Positions 43,584-52,199 of a stretch of 64,000 bases of DNA are shown piece after piece; the first letter of the stretch is position 1; each line of letters begins with the position of its first letter. The position numbers and the translations under genes are program-made. Under the pieces are notes generated by a model. The model ran no database searches. It worked only from the letters and a program-made list of their open reading frames with translations, and was not told where the DNA came from. This DNA is from an uncultured Ilumatobacter sp. (GTDB taxonomy: Bacteria > Actinomycetota > Acidimicrobiia > Acidimicrobiales > Ilumatobacteraceae), in assembly GCA_905480335.1 (NCBI GenBank), contig CAJQPY010000006.1, positions 117,246-181,245 of the forward strand. Reading direction: 5' to 3'.

Positions 43584-44537
43584 CTAGTGGCGTCGGCCGT
43601 TGTCGGGGATGGCTGGGAGACGGCTACTCGGTGCGGCATCGGGGACGTCGTGCGACACGACCACCAGCCAAACGATTGCGCCGAGTATCACTGCGCCGCC
43701 GAACAGTGTCGCGACGCTTGGGACCTCGCCCGGCCAGATCCACACCCACAGTGGGGCAAGCACGACTTCGGTCATCAACAACAAAGGCATCTTCGCAGCG
43801 GTGACCGACCGATGTCCGAGGTTAAACATCGGCAGCCCAAGCCCCATTGCGAATCCACCGGAGACGCAGGCGAGCGCGGCATCGTGTGCGCTGACCGCAA
43901 TTCCGCCTTGGATGAGCGCCATCACCGCTGACCCGATGCCGAGTAGCGAACCGGCGATGAGCGTCGGAATGACTGGGTCGACGCCTGCCGCTGAACGCAT
44001 CAGGACGCTGTAGAGCCCGATCGTGATTGGGATCAAACCAGCGAACACCAACCCGATCACCGACCCGACGTCGAGTCCGGCGCCGACGGTGATCGCAACG
44101 CCGACTGCGGTGATCGCGATCGCGATGCCAGTGGTCGTCGTGACGGCTTCACGCAGCAACACCCAGCCGATCAAGGCGGCGAAGATCGGTGCAGCAGCGA
44201 GAAGGAAGAGAGTGGTTGCCGCCGACGTTCGCGACAACGCCAAAATGTACGACATTGAGGTGCAAGCGAGGATGCCACTCGCCAGCCAGACGGTCGGGGT
44301 GAGCCCACTGAAGTCGACTGGGCGGTTGCTGCGGCGGATCAGGATCAGGATCACCATTGCGAGCGCAGTCGACCCGCCCCGATACGTGAGGAACTGAAAG
44401 TCAGTAGCGTTCTCGACGGCGGCAACGGCGATTGCGGTGACACTAAACAGCACGCCCGATCCGGCCACCAGGACCGTTCCCTGTCGCTCCGTCAGTACTC
44501 CCTGTCCGACGAACGCGTCTCGAATAGCTCCTAACAC
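43584..44537 (-). CDS. EamA/DMT-family transporter
   Basis: The 317-residue protein has ten predicted membrane helices in two EamA repeats, for example LFLLAAAPIFAALIGWVLLR at the end of the first and EVVLAPLWVWIWPGEVP in the second. Such proteins usually export amino acids or other metabolites. The GTG start lies 6 nt after TACGGT on the minus strand. No substrate clue is present nearby. Confidence 0.88.
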   Translation of the reverse strand: MLGAIRDAFVGQGVLTERQGTVLVAGSGVLFSVTAIAVAAVENATDFQFLTYRGGSTALAMVILILIRRSNRPVDFSGLTPTVWLASGILACTSMSYILALSRTSAATTLFLLAAAPIFAALIGWVLLREAVTTTTGIAIAITAVGVAITVGAGLDVGSVIGLVFAGLIPITIGLYSVLMRSAAGVDPVIPTLIAGSLLGIGSAVMALIQGGIAVSAHDAALACVSGGFAMGLGLPMFNLGHRSVTAAKMPLLLMTEVVLAPLWVWIWPGEVPSVATLFGGAVILGAIVWLVVVSHDVPDAAPSSRLPAIPDNGRRH

Positions 44538-44882
44538 GTCGGCACCGTAGCGCCTTCCACATCATGGGATGCCTAGTACCTGTCTGGGTCGCCGCCTTCG
44601 ACTAATTCCAAGGCCGGATTACAGCGGACGTTGTCGGCGAGAACCGGCACAACATTGAGTCTGGCACCCACCGTCATCTCAATACTGTGTGCGTTGGTCG
44701 TGGTGGCGATACCGACGCGTTCGTCAGCTCAAGCGGTGAAGCGAGGACGGTCCTGGTGGGAGCGGTTGGTCTTTTGGGCGACGAATACTCTGCGACTTAT
44801 GCCAACTTCGGCTTGGAGGAGAGTTGCGTGAGGTTTCCAATGTGGCCCTTTCAGTGTGCCGTCCCTGGGAGTCCTGTTGTGT
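44538..44882. other. Intergenic region with possible gene fragment
   Basis: The 345-nt gap separates two minus-strand genes and begins with the EamA promoter. A short plus-strand frame near 44631 starts with a signal-peptide-like stretch and another near 44687 reads protein-like (GDEYSATYANFG), so a decayed secreted protein is possible. Neither is long enough to call. Confidence 0.3.
44544..44549 (-). promoter_or_regulatory. -10 element (TACGGT) of the EamA gene
   Basis: TACGGT on the minus strand is followed by 6 nt and the GTG start. Confidence 0.45.
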
Positions 44883-45911
44883 TCAGGAGACGTCGGACTT
44901 AGGGGCAATGTTGAACCTCATCCGCAACTCGTCCAGATTCTCAGCTGCCAGGGAAAAGTGATCAATCCCTCCCATGGTGTCAACCGTGGTTTGCGAGCCC
45001 CGTCGAAGGGCGTCAGCGAGCCGTTCGCTTGACGCGCGGTCATCAACCGTGTCCGAACGGGCTGTGAGGATGCGTTTACCACTCACATGTTTGATGCTGT
45101 AGTTCTGAAACAGCCCAAGTGTCATGACGAACTGTGTGAAGCCGTGCGGGTCTTCCATTCCAGCGGCTATGAACGCGAAAACATCGATCTCACCCTCTGG
45201 CTCGGTGCCGTAGCCAGCGAGAACATGAACCCAATCATGAAGTGCCCCAAGCTCGTAGATACCGTGCTTTTCTCCTGGAAAAGGAAATGAGTGGTCGACG
45301 TAGAATTGGTGAACAGCTTTGCCCCAGCTCCCATCGGGATTGTCGCCGAGCGACCTCCATTTGTGAGCGATGGCGGAGTCGCCGACAATACCGGCGTAGG
45401 CAAGCTTTGAGCGGGCGAGTTCGGCGAGCCGACCTTGGCCTGATTGTTCGATCGTCTCTCGTAGATACCAGCTATTTCGCTGTATGTCCAAGTACATCCG
45501 AGACAGGTGGTTCTCCGCCATTTCGCGACCGACGGTGACCATTGGTTCTGCCACGTCGAGCGCAAAAGCGAGTGTTTCGACTCGCTGGGAAATGGCTTTC
45601 GGAATCGGGTGCAAGAACATTTCCAGTGCGACCGCTAGCTGCACAACGTGAAGTCGGGGGCGGCGCCCCCGGATCTCGGTAGCAGCCCCTCTGGGGTCTA
45701 GTTGGCTGAGATTGCTGATGTCCATCGCGCGATTGAATGTCCGTCGGCAGAGAGCTTCAAGTACGTGCGACTGCGCCGGCGTCAGGTGCTGCCCGTCGGG
45801 CTGGAGAGTCCAAAGGATGGCCCGAACCGCCGGCTCGACAAGCCCATCTGGGAGCGTCATTGAGCCCCGTGGGGTATCGGAGTCTTGTTTCACCAGAACA
45901 TCTTGGCCCAT
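44883..45911 (-). CDS. Coq4-like protein with HDxxHx11E metal motif
   Basis: The 342-residue protein carries H225-D226-x-x-H229 and, after exactly eleven residues, E241, in LHDWVHVLAGYGTEPEGE. This is the zinc motif of the Coq4 family, which in eukaryotes and some bacteria is needed for ubiquinone biosynthesis. The first half is helical and not recognised, and the protein is longer than typical Coq4. There is no signal peptide. Actinobacteria normally use menaquinone, so the role here is open. No quinone-synthesis gene is adjacent. Confidence 0.7.
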   Translation of the reverse strand: MGQDVLVKQDSDTPRGSMTLPDGLVEPAVRAILWTLQPDGQHLTPAQSHVLEALCRRTFNRAMDISNLSQLDPRGAATEIRGRRPRLHVVQLAVALEMFLHPIPKAISQRVETLAFALDVAEPMVTVGREMAENHLSRMYLDIQRNSWYLRETIEQSGQGRLAELARSKLAYAGIVGDSAIAHKWRSLGDNPDGSWGKAVHQFYVDHSFPFPGEKHGIYELGALHDWVHVLAGYGTEPEGEIDVFAFIAAGMEDPHGFTQFVMTLGLFQNYSIKHVSGKRILTARSDTVDDRASSERLADALRRGSQTTVDTMGGIDHFSLAAENLDELRMRFNIAPKSDVS

Positions 45912-46129
45912 GGGCAGGGGCCCGAAACGTTTTGGCGGTATCAGCAGTGCAAACGCCGAGTACCAGTGGTGCTCAATCCACTTGTCATGAATGGATAGTC
46001 TGGGCGTCTCGGTCGTATCGCGCTTGGCGAGACGTGTGCATTGGAGCCACTTATTCGCACGTACTCCCGAGGAGCGCCTTCAACACGCAAGCGACTAGCA
46101 AAGTCGACTCTGAGAATCGGTGAAGAGAC

Positions 46130-47701
46130 TTGACCAACAAAGAGGCACGAGCGTCTGGAAGCAACCCGATCGATGCTCAGCAAGACAACTGGATTGCTGT
46201 CGCGACAATGTCCGCTGCGACTCTCGTGCTTACGATCGACCTCTTCGGCGTCAGTGTTGCGCTGCCAACGATTGGTCGTGAGCTTGGAGGCTCTACCTCG
46301 TCGCTCCAGTGGGTCACCAATGCGTACTCGCTCTCACTCGCCGCCTTGCTGATCCCGGCGGGGAGGATCTCAGACTTAGTTGGACGGCGTCGGGTTGCAG
46401 TTTTGGGGCTTGTTTCGTTTGCGCTCGCATCGCTGGCATGCGGCACGGCTCAATCGATGGAGATACTCATTGTGGCTCGGGCTGCGCAGGGCGGAGCAGC
46501 TGCGATGATCGCGGCAAGCGCATTATCTATTACGAGTAACTCAGTTTCAGACGAGAATCGTTCCCTCGCGATCGGCATCTGGACCGGTGTTAGCGCAATT
46601 GGCTCCGCGATTGGTCCGTTGATGGGAGGCTTTGCGACTGACCTTGCATCTTGGCGATGGTTCTTCATTGTCAACATCGGGGTTTCTGTTGTCCTCGCGA
46701 TTCTGACGTATGCGGTGGTTGACGAGTCGGTAGACCCGAGTGCTCAAACACCGCTTGACTGGCTTGGTGGGCTTTTGCTCTTAATCGGATTGTCCTTCAC
46801 CACCGTCGGGATAATGCAGGGCCCAACGTCTGGGTGGGGAACGCCGGTCGTTTCGGGTTCTCTCGTCATGGGGTTGTGTGGTCTGTTTCTGTTCTGGCGA
46901 CATGAGAGACGAACAGAAAATCCGCTCGTTGAGCTCAATCTTTTCTCATCTCGGTCGTACTTCGGCACCTCCGTTGTTGCGTTCGTGGGCAATGGCGCCT
47001 ACGGGATGTTCCTCTTCTTCATTTCTCTCTACCTGCAGCAGGTACTCGACCTCTCTGCGCTCTCAACTGGGTTGGTGTTTCTTACTTTCACGCTGCCTTA
47101 CGCTGCGGGTTCGCCTGTTGTCGGAAAGTTGCAAAAGCGCGTTGAAGCACCTCCCTTACTTGTTAGTGGCCTCGTCGTGTTGGCCCTGTCCTTTGCCCTC
47201 TTCGCTTTGGCTGGCACCGAACGTGGCCTGATCGCAGTGATATCGGGCATGGTCGTAGCTGCGATTGGCCAGGCGCTCGTCTTCAATGTTTCCGGGGTGG
47301 CGGCAATGACGAGCATCCCGCGAGAAAAGTCCGGCATCGCGTCAGGCATGATTTCGACAGTTCGCCAGGGAGGTAGTCTGATCGGGCTTGCCGCAGCTGG
47401 GGCGTTGTTCAAGACCGCGGAGGTGGCGGCGCTCGAAAAGAGTGTTTCAAGTTCAGGGCTTCGGCTCTCGAGCGCCGAAACGGCGGCTGTCAGCGATGAA
47501 ATCTCTGGTTCGCCGGCGGCGGCGCAGAAACTCGCCGCACTTTCATCTGTCGATCAGAGGCAAGTCGATGAGATTATTTCCGACGCCTTCGTCGTAGCGC
47601 TCCGGTGCACAATGCTCACCTTTGCTGCGCTGATGATTCTGACAGCAGTGCTGGCGAGGAGAATCTTGAAACGGGGCGTGTCGCCCGTTGTCGAGAATTG
47701 A
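46130..47701 (+). CDS. MFS multidrug-type transporter (DHA2, 14-helix family)
   Basis: The 523-residue protein has the 14-helix layout of the EmrB/QacA group. Signature motifs are the loop GRISDLVGRRRVAVLGLVSF and the motif C-like GVSAIGSAIGPLMGGF. It probably exports hydrophobic compounds by proton antiport. The start is a TTG preceded by GAAGAG; no better ATG was found. Codon use is less GC-rich than in the nuo genes. It is convergent with the VOC gene 19 nt away. Confidence 0.88.
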   Translation: MTNKEARASGSNPIDAQQDNWIAVATMSAATLVLTIDLFGVSVALPTIGRELGGSTSSLQWVTNAYSLSLAALLIPAGRISDLVGRRRVAVLGLVSFALASLACGTAQSMEILIVARAAQGGAAAMIAASALSITSNSVSDENRSLAIGIWTGVSAIGSAIGPLMGGFATDLASWRWFFIVNIGVSVVLAILTYAVVDESVDPSAQTPLDWLGGLLLLIGLSFTTVGIMQGPTSGWGTPVVSGSLVMGLCGLFLFWRHERRTENPLVELNLFSSRSYFGTSVVAFVGNGAYGMFLFFISLYLQQVLDLSALSTGLVFLTFTLPYAAGSPVVGKLQKRVEAPPLLVSGLVVLALSFALFALAGTERGLIAVISGMVVAAIGQALVFNVSGVAAMTSIPREKSGIASGMISTVRQGGSLIGLAAAGALFKTAEVAALEKSVSSSGLRLSSAETAAVSDEISGSPAAAQKLAALSSVDQRQVDEIISDAFVVALRCTMLTFAALMILTAVLARRILKRGVSPVVEN

Positions 47702-47716
47702 CGCCGCTTCAGGCGT
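47701..47716. terminator. Short hairpin between convergent genes
   Basis: ACGCC and GGCGT form a 5-bp stem around a GCTTCA loop between the MFS and VOC stops. It may terminate both transcripts, but it is short and lacks a U-tract. Confidence 0.25.
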
Positions 47717-47720
47717 GGTA

Positions 47721-48113
47721 TCAGCGATTGTCAGGAATCGGTAGAACCAAGTTGAACTCGTTGCCCTCGGGATCCGCGTAGATGCGGTGCTCCTCATCCG
47801 GGCGGACGTGTACCACTTCAACGAGAGTTGCGCCGAGAGCAAGAGCTTCGGCGCCTGCGACGTCGAGATCCTCCACTTCTATGTCGATGCGCACCCGTTG
47901 ATTCCCCACTCTTTCGAGTCTTGACGGATCGACCGGACAGAAGCCCATAATCACGCTGCTTGATCCCGGTGCCAATTCAAGCCACCCCTCTTGTTCGTCC
48001 TGGATTTCGACGCCGAGCAACCGACGGTAAAAGTCGCACACCGCTCGATGATCTCGGCAGTCATAAATGACGCCCCGTAGCCAACCGACTGCGTTTTTGT
48101 TGCTCACTGGCAT
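47721..48113 (-). CDS. VOC/glyoxalase-like protein
   Basis: The 130-residue protein has the VOC pattern of two beta-alpha-beta-beta-beta units: DHRAVCDFYRRLLGVEI with a following ELAPGS strand, and a second half ending with HRIYADPEGNEFNLVLP. Glutamate and histidine metal-ligand positions of the glyoxalase superfamily are partly present. An AAAGGAG ribosome site lies just before the ATG. A resistance or detoxification role is possible beside the exporter gene, but this is only context. Confidence 0.8.
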   Translation of the reverse strand: MPVSNKNAVGWLRGVIYDCRDHRAVCDFYRRLLGVEIQDEQEGWLELAPGSSSVIMGFCPVDPSRLERVGNQRVRIDIEVEDLDVAGAEALALGATLVEVVHVRPDEEHRIYADPEGNEFNLVLPIPDNR

Positions 48114-48253
48114 GCTCCTTTGCGTAAGTTTCTCCGTCCATTGAGAACTTCACTGGACGGGCGACGTCTTACCACACGAGAGACTTTCTTGAGGTGGTCC
48201 ATTCCAACCGAACGCAGGTGTGACGATGTCATCACAACTTCATCGCGCTATTA

Positions 48254-49303
48254 GTGTCGGATCCAAACCTGCATGCCAAGCTTGCAGTTGTGGATCAGAA
48301 TCTTGATGACCTTGCTGATCGTGTCTTGGCTCTGGATGCCACGAAGCCTCTAGAGCCCGCGCTTTTTTCCACCGACAGCGACGTAGGCCCTGGAATCTAC
48401 GCAGGCACTCCGCCAATGGTTCCAGCGCCTGGTCCCTCGCCAGATGAGTCAGTGGCTCGCCTTCTCCTTGAGCAGTCCCTCGGCGCTGGCCATCTTGCCC
48501 TTGAGCGTTACGACGGGGACCTCGGTGAACATTTCGGTGCACCATTGGCTCGTGCCGCGATTGCGTCTTTGGTCGGGACACCAGCGGAGTCTGCGATTCA
48601 GATCGCTCTCCGAACGGAGGCGATCGACATTGGGACGCCGGATGTGGCGACTCGAATTGCTGGACTCAGCTCAGACGGCCGGCACGTCATTAACAAACGT
48701 TATTGCGCAGAACACCCGTTGTTGCTTGCAGGAGCGTTGGTTCACGAACTTCTCGCTTCGCAGCCCACTTCGAGCAACAGCGAGGAGGTGCTTCTACATG
48801 GAGTTGTTGCGATGATTCATCTCGTGCAGATCGACAGGGACCCGTCTGTTGCTCACCTGGGAACCGAATTGAGTCGGCGAGCAAACTCACTCGCCGTTTC
48901 GTTAGTCAATTCCAGGAATCCTGGCTCACCGCGATTCAGGCTCCGAGCGCCCTCAGGTGCTGGAACTATTCCAGGTGGGGTTCCAGGAATGCAGACTCCC
49001 GATTTTTGGAGCATTCCGTTTACACATGCAAACAGCCCAGAGCCCATTCCCGAGAACGTAAGAACTGTTCTTGAACATTTTGTTCGCGGCCCGCTTACGC
49101 AGGCACTTGACTACAACCAAGCTGGCATCGATTGGTTTGATGACAATCGGTCTACCAATTGGCTACCCCCAACCCGGTTACTACGAGCGGTGACAACGTT
49201 AGGGCTCTTGTCCGTCGGCGATATTGCAAGAGCGATCGATTGGTCAGTCCCAATGACTCTTGAAGCGTTTGATCTCCTGGAGCCATCAAGTTTCTTTGTC
49301 TGA
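48254..49303 (+). CDS. Unrecognised 349-residue protein
   Basis: No known family was recognised. The protein has no signal peptide. It starts with a short charged helix (LAVVDQNLDDLADRVLALD), has a helical centre with LLLAGALVHELLA, and a Gly/Pro-rich stretch (GTIPGGVPGMQTPDF) near residue 240. The C-terminus is hydrophobic with the ending SSFFV. The base composition is visibly more AT-rich than the respiratory genes, which may reflect horizontal gain. The start is a GTG; no strong ribosome site was seen. Confidence 0.65.
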   Translation: MSDPNLHAKLAVVDQNLDDLADRVLALDATKPLEPALFSTDSDVGPGIYAGTPPMVPAPGPSPDESVARLLLEQSLGAGHLALERYDGDLGEHFGAPLARAAIASLVGTPAESAIQIALRTEAIDIGTPDVATRIAGLSSDGRHVINKRYCAEHPLLLAGALVHELLASQPTSSNSEEVLLHGVVAMIHLVQIDRDPSVAHLGTELSRRANSLAVSLVNSRNPGSPRFRLRAPSGAGTIPGGVPGMQTPDFWSIPFTHANSPEPIPENVRTVLEHFVRGPLTQALDYNQAGIDWFDDNRSTNWLPPTRLLRAVTTLGLLSVGDIARAIDWSVPMTLEAFDLLEPSSFFV

Positions 49304-49416
49304 CCACAGCTGCAGATGCGGAGCGAGACTTGGTCGTGTGCCTAGACGATCGAGACCCCATTGCAAGGGACCCAGAAGGCGGCCAGCGGTCGTTGATGCG
49401 GGGTGATAGCAGTACT

Positions 49417-50574
49417 TCACTGAGTGATTGCGACGATTTCTCCGAGTGCCGTAAAGCTGTCAGTCATCTGAAAGTTTGAGAGAATAGAAACCGTTAGATC
49501 TCGCTCGCTCATTTGGATTGCGTTCGCAGCGAAGCCATTGATCAATCCTTCGTGGCCCCAGCCGATGCCCTCCGACTCGACCTCGTACCGGAAAAGGCCA
49601 AGACCATTTCCCGTCCAACGCAGCGTCCCAAATGGCGGGGCAAGGGCGCGAGCCTTAACCGATTGTGGGGTGGCGGTCGTCATCAGAAGGCGATGTTCTT
49701 CATCAAGGACATCACCTCGAACAAGTGCCCGTAGCCAGCGAGCAACATCGTGCGGCGTCGACACCATTGCCCCGGCCGCCCATGCAACAGTCCAGTCGTG
49801 TCCATCGGCGATCGGCAGCACGTCGAGATCAAATTGTGGCGGGTTACAGGCAGGCTCCTCGGGGCCGCTGCAGGAGAGCCTCGATCCCTGCACTGTCGAT
49901 CCGTGCGGTTGTCCGGTCCAGACGTAGGTGTCCATCAGTCCCAGTGGTTTGAGAAAGCGGGAGGCAACCTCGCTTGCCCAAGAAGCACCGGTCACTTGCT
50001 CTGTGATGAGACCAAGGAGGATGTAGTTCGTGTTGCTGTAGGACCAGTCTGCACCAGGATCGAAAACTGGGTCGAGTGTCGCTGCAATTTGAACTGAACG
50101 CTCAGGGCTATCTGTCGGCGTGTACGACGAACTTTCGGAAAAATCTGCAACGCCACTCGTATGGCCCAACAGCATCGCCACGGTGATCAAGTCACCGTTG
50201 GGGTAGTCGAACCATCGACTAATGGGCTGCTCAAGAGATAGCAGTCGCTCCTGGTCCAACTGCATGATCAGTGCGGCCGTAAATGTCTTCGTAATGCTTC
50301 CGATGTGGAACCGGTCGTTTGACCTTAATTTGATCGAACCCGGCGGGTTGGCCGACCCCGACGCAGCTACTCTCGCATCACCGTTTGTCAAGACGGCGGC
50401 TGAGAGCCCTGGGATCGGCTCTCCCCACTGTTCGCCGAGTGAGATCCGAAGCTCTGCAATCGACTTCTCCAGGGCATTGTCCCGCTGCGAGAATTGACCT
50501 CCGGGTTCTCCACATCCCACCATGCCCGCAAATAGAGCGAATGCGGCAGCAGGAATTCCGATACGCAAGGTCAT
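49417..50574 (-). CDS. Lipoprotein serine hydrolase, class C beta-lactamase fold
   Basis: The protein has the three active-site motifs of class C beta-lactamases and DD-peptidases: S93-I-T-K96, Y-S-N in DWSYSNTNY, and H-E-G in GWGHEGLINGF. An N-terminal hydrophobic segment ends in a lipobox-like MVGC with Cys21, so it is probably a lipoprotein on the outer membrane face of the cell. ATG at 50574 gives 385 residues and an intact signal sequence. It may be a DD-peptidase or esterase rather than a true beta-lactamase. Confidence 0.85.
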   Translation of the reverse strand: MTLRIGIPAAAFALFAGMVGCGEPGGQFSQRDNALEKSIAELRISLGEQWGEPIPGLSAAVLTNGDARVAASGSANPPGSIKLRSNDRFHIGSITKTFTAALIMQLDQERLLSLEQPISRWFDYPNGDLITVAMLLGHTSGVADFSESSSYTPTDSPERSVQIAATLDPVFDPGADWSYSNTNYILLGLITEQVTGASWASEVASRFLKPLGLMDTYVWTGQPHGSTVQGSRLSCSGPEEPACNPPQFDLDVLPIADGHDWTVAWAAGAMVSTPHDVARWLRALVRGDVLDEEHRLLMTTATPQSVKARALAPPFGTLRWTGNGLGLFRYEVESEGIGWGHEGLINGFAANAIQMSERDLTVSILSNFQMTDSFTALGEIVAITQ

Positions 50575-50866
50575 AGGTTGCGGAGTCACCGTAGGTACCT
50601 TGCTTTCGAAGAAGCTCGAGACTCTCGGCCTTTCACCGTTGAACCAAGGGTATCTCCACTTGATCGGAAGGCTCAACACTGACCAAATGGTTCCGTGAAC
50701 TTGAACGGATAATCTGATCCGACAAACCGAGTACTAGGAAATCTCCTATGCCCGGAACACGAGGCAACCGATCCGCTGGCCGTACTTGAGGCCGACCCTG
50801 AGATAGGTCAACGCCACCGCCACGGTCCGCTTCGGGAATGGCTGTTCCGTGCAGCCAAAGTGGGAC

Positions 50867-52108
50867 ATGAGCATTCTCGTAGGTGAACTCGCTGGCCAGG
50901 TGATCGGGCCCGGTCTCGTCGTGTTGCCAGGTCAAGGCAACACATTGGCGATTGAGACCGATGCCGGTGTCGTCGTCGTCGACGCAAGTAGTTTGGGTCA
51001 CGCCCCGGGGATGATCGACAAGCTCCGGGATCACACCGACGCTCCGGTGCATGCAATCGTGTACAGCCATGGCCATCATGGCTACAACTCGTCGGTGCCG
51101 ATCTGGCAGGAGCACAACGCCGAGCGGGGAGACCCGCCGGCTCGACTCGTGGCGCATGAGAACGTGCTCAACCGGTATGCCCGTTACCGCGAGACCGAGG
51201 AGCTCCAGTTGCGGATGGCCGCAGTGCAGTTCCCGTCGCGCAAGCCGGTTCCGCTTGACGCGCTCGCGCCCGGTTTTGCGCTCCACGACCCGACTGAGAC
51301 GTTTGCCGATGCGATAACTCTCGTCGACGGTAGTCGTCGTGTTGAGTTGATCTGGGCGCCGTCGGAGACTGACGATGCGCTCGCTGTGTGGCTGCCCAAC
51401 GATGGTTTACTTCTCGGCGGTGCGGCCACGCCGGGTTTCACGATCCCCAACATCGGGACGCCCCTGCGCACACAGCGCTTTACGATCCGTTGGGCCGAGA
51501 CACTCGACCGCCTTAGTACCCTTGGCGCGACTCGTTTGCTGACCGAGTTTGGTCCGCTGGTCGAGGGCAACGCGATCGCCGAGCAGTTAAGTCGCACGGC
51601 GCAAGCGCTGCGCTGGGTTCGTGACGAAGTCGTCGAGCGGATGAACGCCGGGATGAGTGAAGGCGAGATCCTCGCTGACATTACCTATCCCGAGGAGCTT
51701 TTCGATCCGCCGTGGATGCGACCCTCCTACGGCGCGGCTGACTACATCGTGCGTGACGCCTACCGCGAGGAGAATGGATGGTGGGATCGCAACCCGACCA
51801 CGCTTCACCCTGCGCCGCCCGCCGATGCCGCTGCAGCTGTACTTTCATCCATCACAGATCCGCAGGCGGTTCTCGATCGAGTGCGCGCACTTGCCGATGA
51901 GGGCCAGACTCAGCTGGCCCTGCACGTGGTCGATCTGCTGGCGCTAGGGCACGGAGATGAGCCCGCCGTGGTTGCTGCCCGAGCACTCAAGGCCGAGTTG
52001 TGCAACTTACGCGCCGGCGAGGTCGACCCGTACGTGTCCAAGTCTTGCTACCGCTCGTCGGCCCGCCTCCTCGAAACCGGTCCTGCGAGCTGGCAACGTC
52101 TTTCCTAA
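50867..52108 (+). CDS. MBL-fold alkyl-sulfatase-like protein with altered metal motif
   Basis: The layout follows alkyl sulfatase-type metallo-beta-lactamase-fold proteins: an N-terminal MBL region, SETDDALAVWLPNDGLLLGG and a C-terminal helical dimerisation region (QAVLDRVRALADEG). The canonical HxHxDH metal site reads SHGHHGYN, so the Asp-His pair is replaced. The downstream aspartate also appears as GGAA. A normal dinuclear zinc site is therefore unlikely. ATG at 50867 gives 413 residues; GTG at 50849 is an alternative. The reaction is unknown. Confidence 0.75.
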   Translation: MSILVGELAGQVIGPGLVVLPGQGNTLAIETDAGVVVVDASSLGHAPGMIDKLRDHTDAPVHAIVYSHGHHGYNSSVPIWQEHNAERGDPPARLVAHENVLNRYARYRETEELQLRMAAVQFPSRKPVPLDALAPGFALHDPTETFADAITLVDGSRRVELIWAPSETDDALAVWLPNDGLLLGGAATPGFTIPNIGTPLRTQRFTIRWAETLDRLSTLGATRLLTEFGPLVEGNAIAEQLSRTAQALRWVRDEVVERMNAGMSEGEILADITYPEELFDPPWMRPSYGAADYIVRDAYREENGWWDRNPTTLHPAPPADAAAAVLSSITDPQAVLDRVRALADEGQTQLALHVVDLLALGHGDEPAVVAARALKAELCNLRAGEVDPYVSKSCYRSSARLLETGPASWQRLS

Positions 52109-52185
52109 CAGTGCCGGCCCGACGAGGAGAGCGCGTCCTGTGCGCATCACGTCAGCAGGCGGTGCCGTAGGGCCCCGATCGTCCC

Positions 52186-52191
52186 TACAGT
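52186..52191 (+). promoter_or_regulatory. -10 element (TACAGT) of the HI0933-type gene
   Basis: TACAGT is followed by 8 nt and ATG at 52200, which favours this start over TTG at 52194. Confidence 0.45.
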
Positions 52192-52199
52192 GATTGGGC

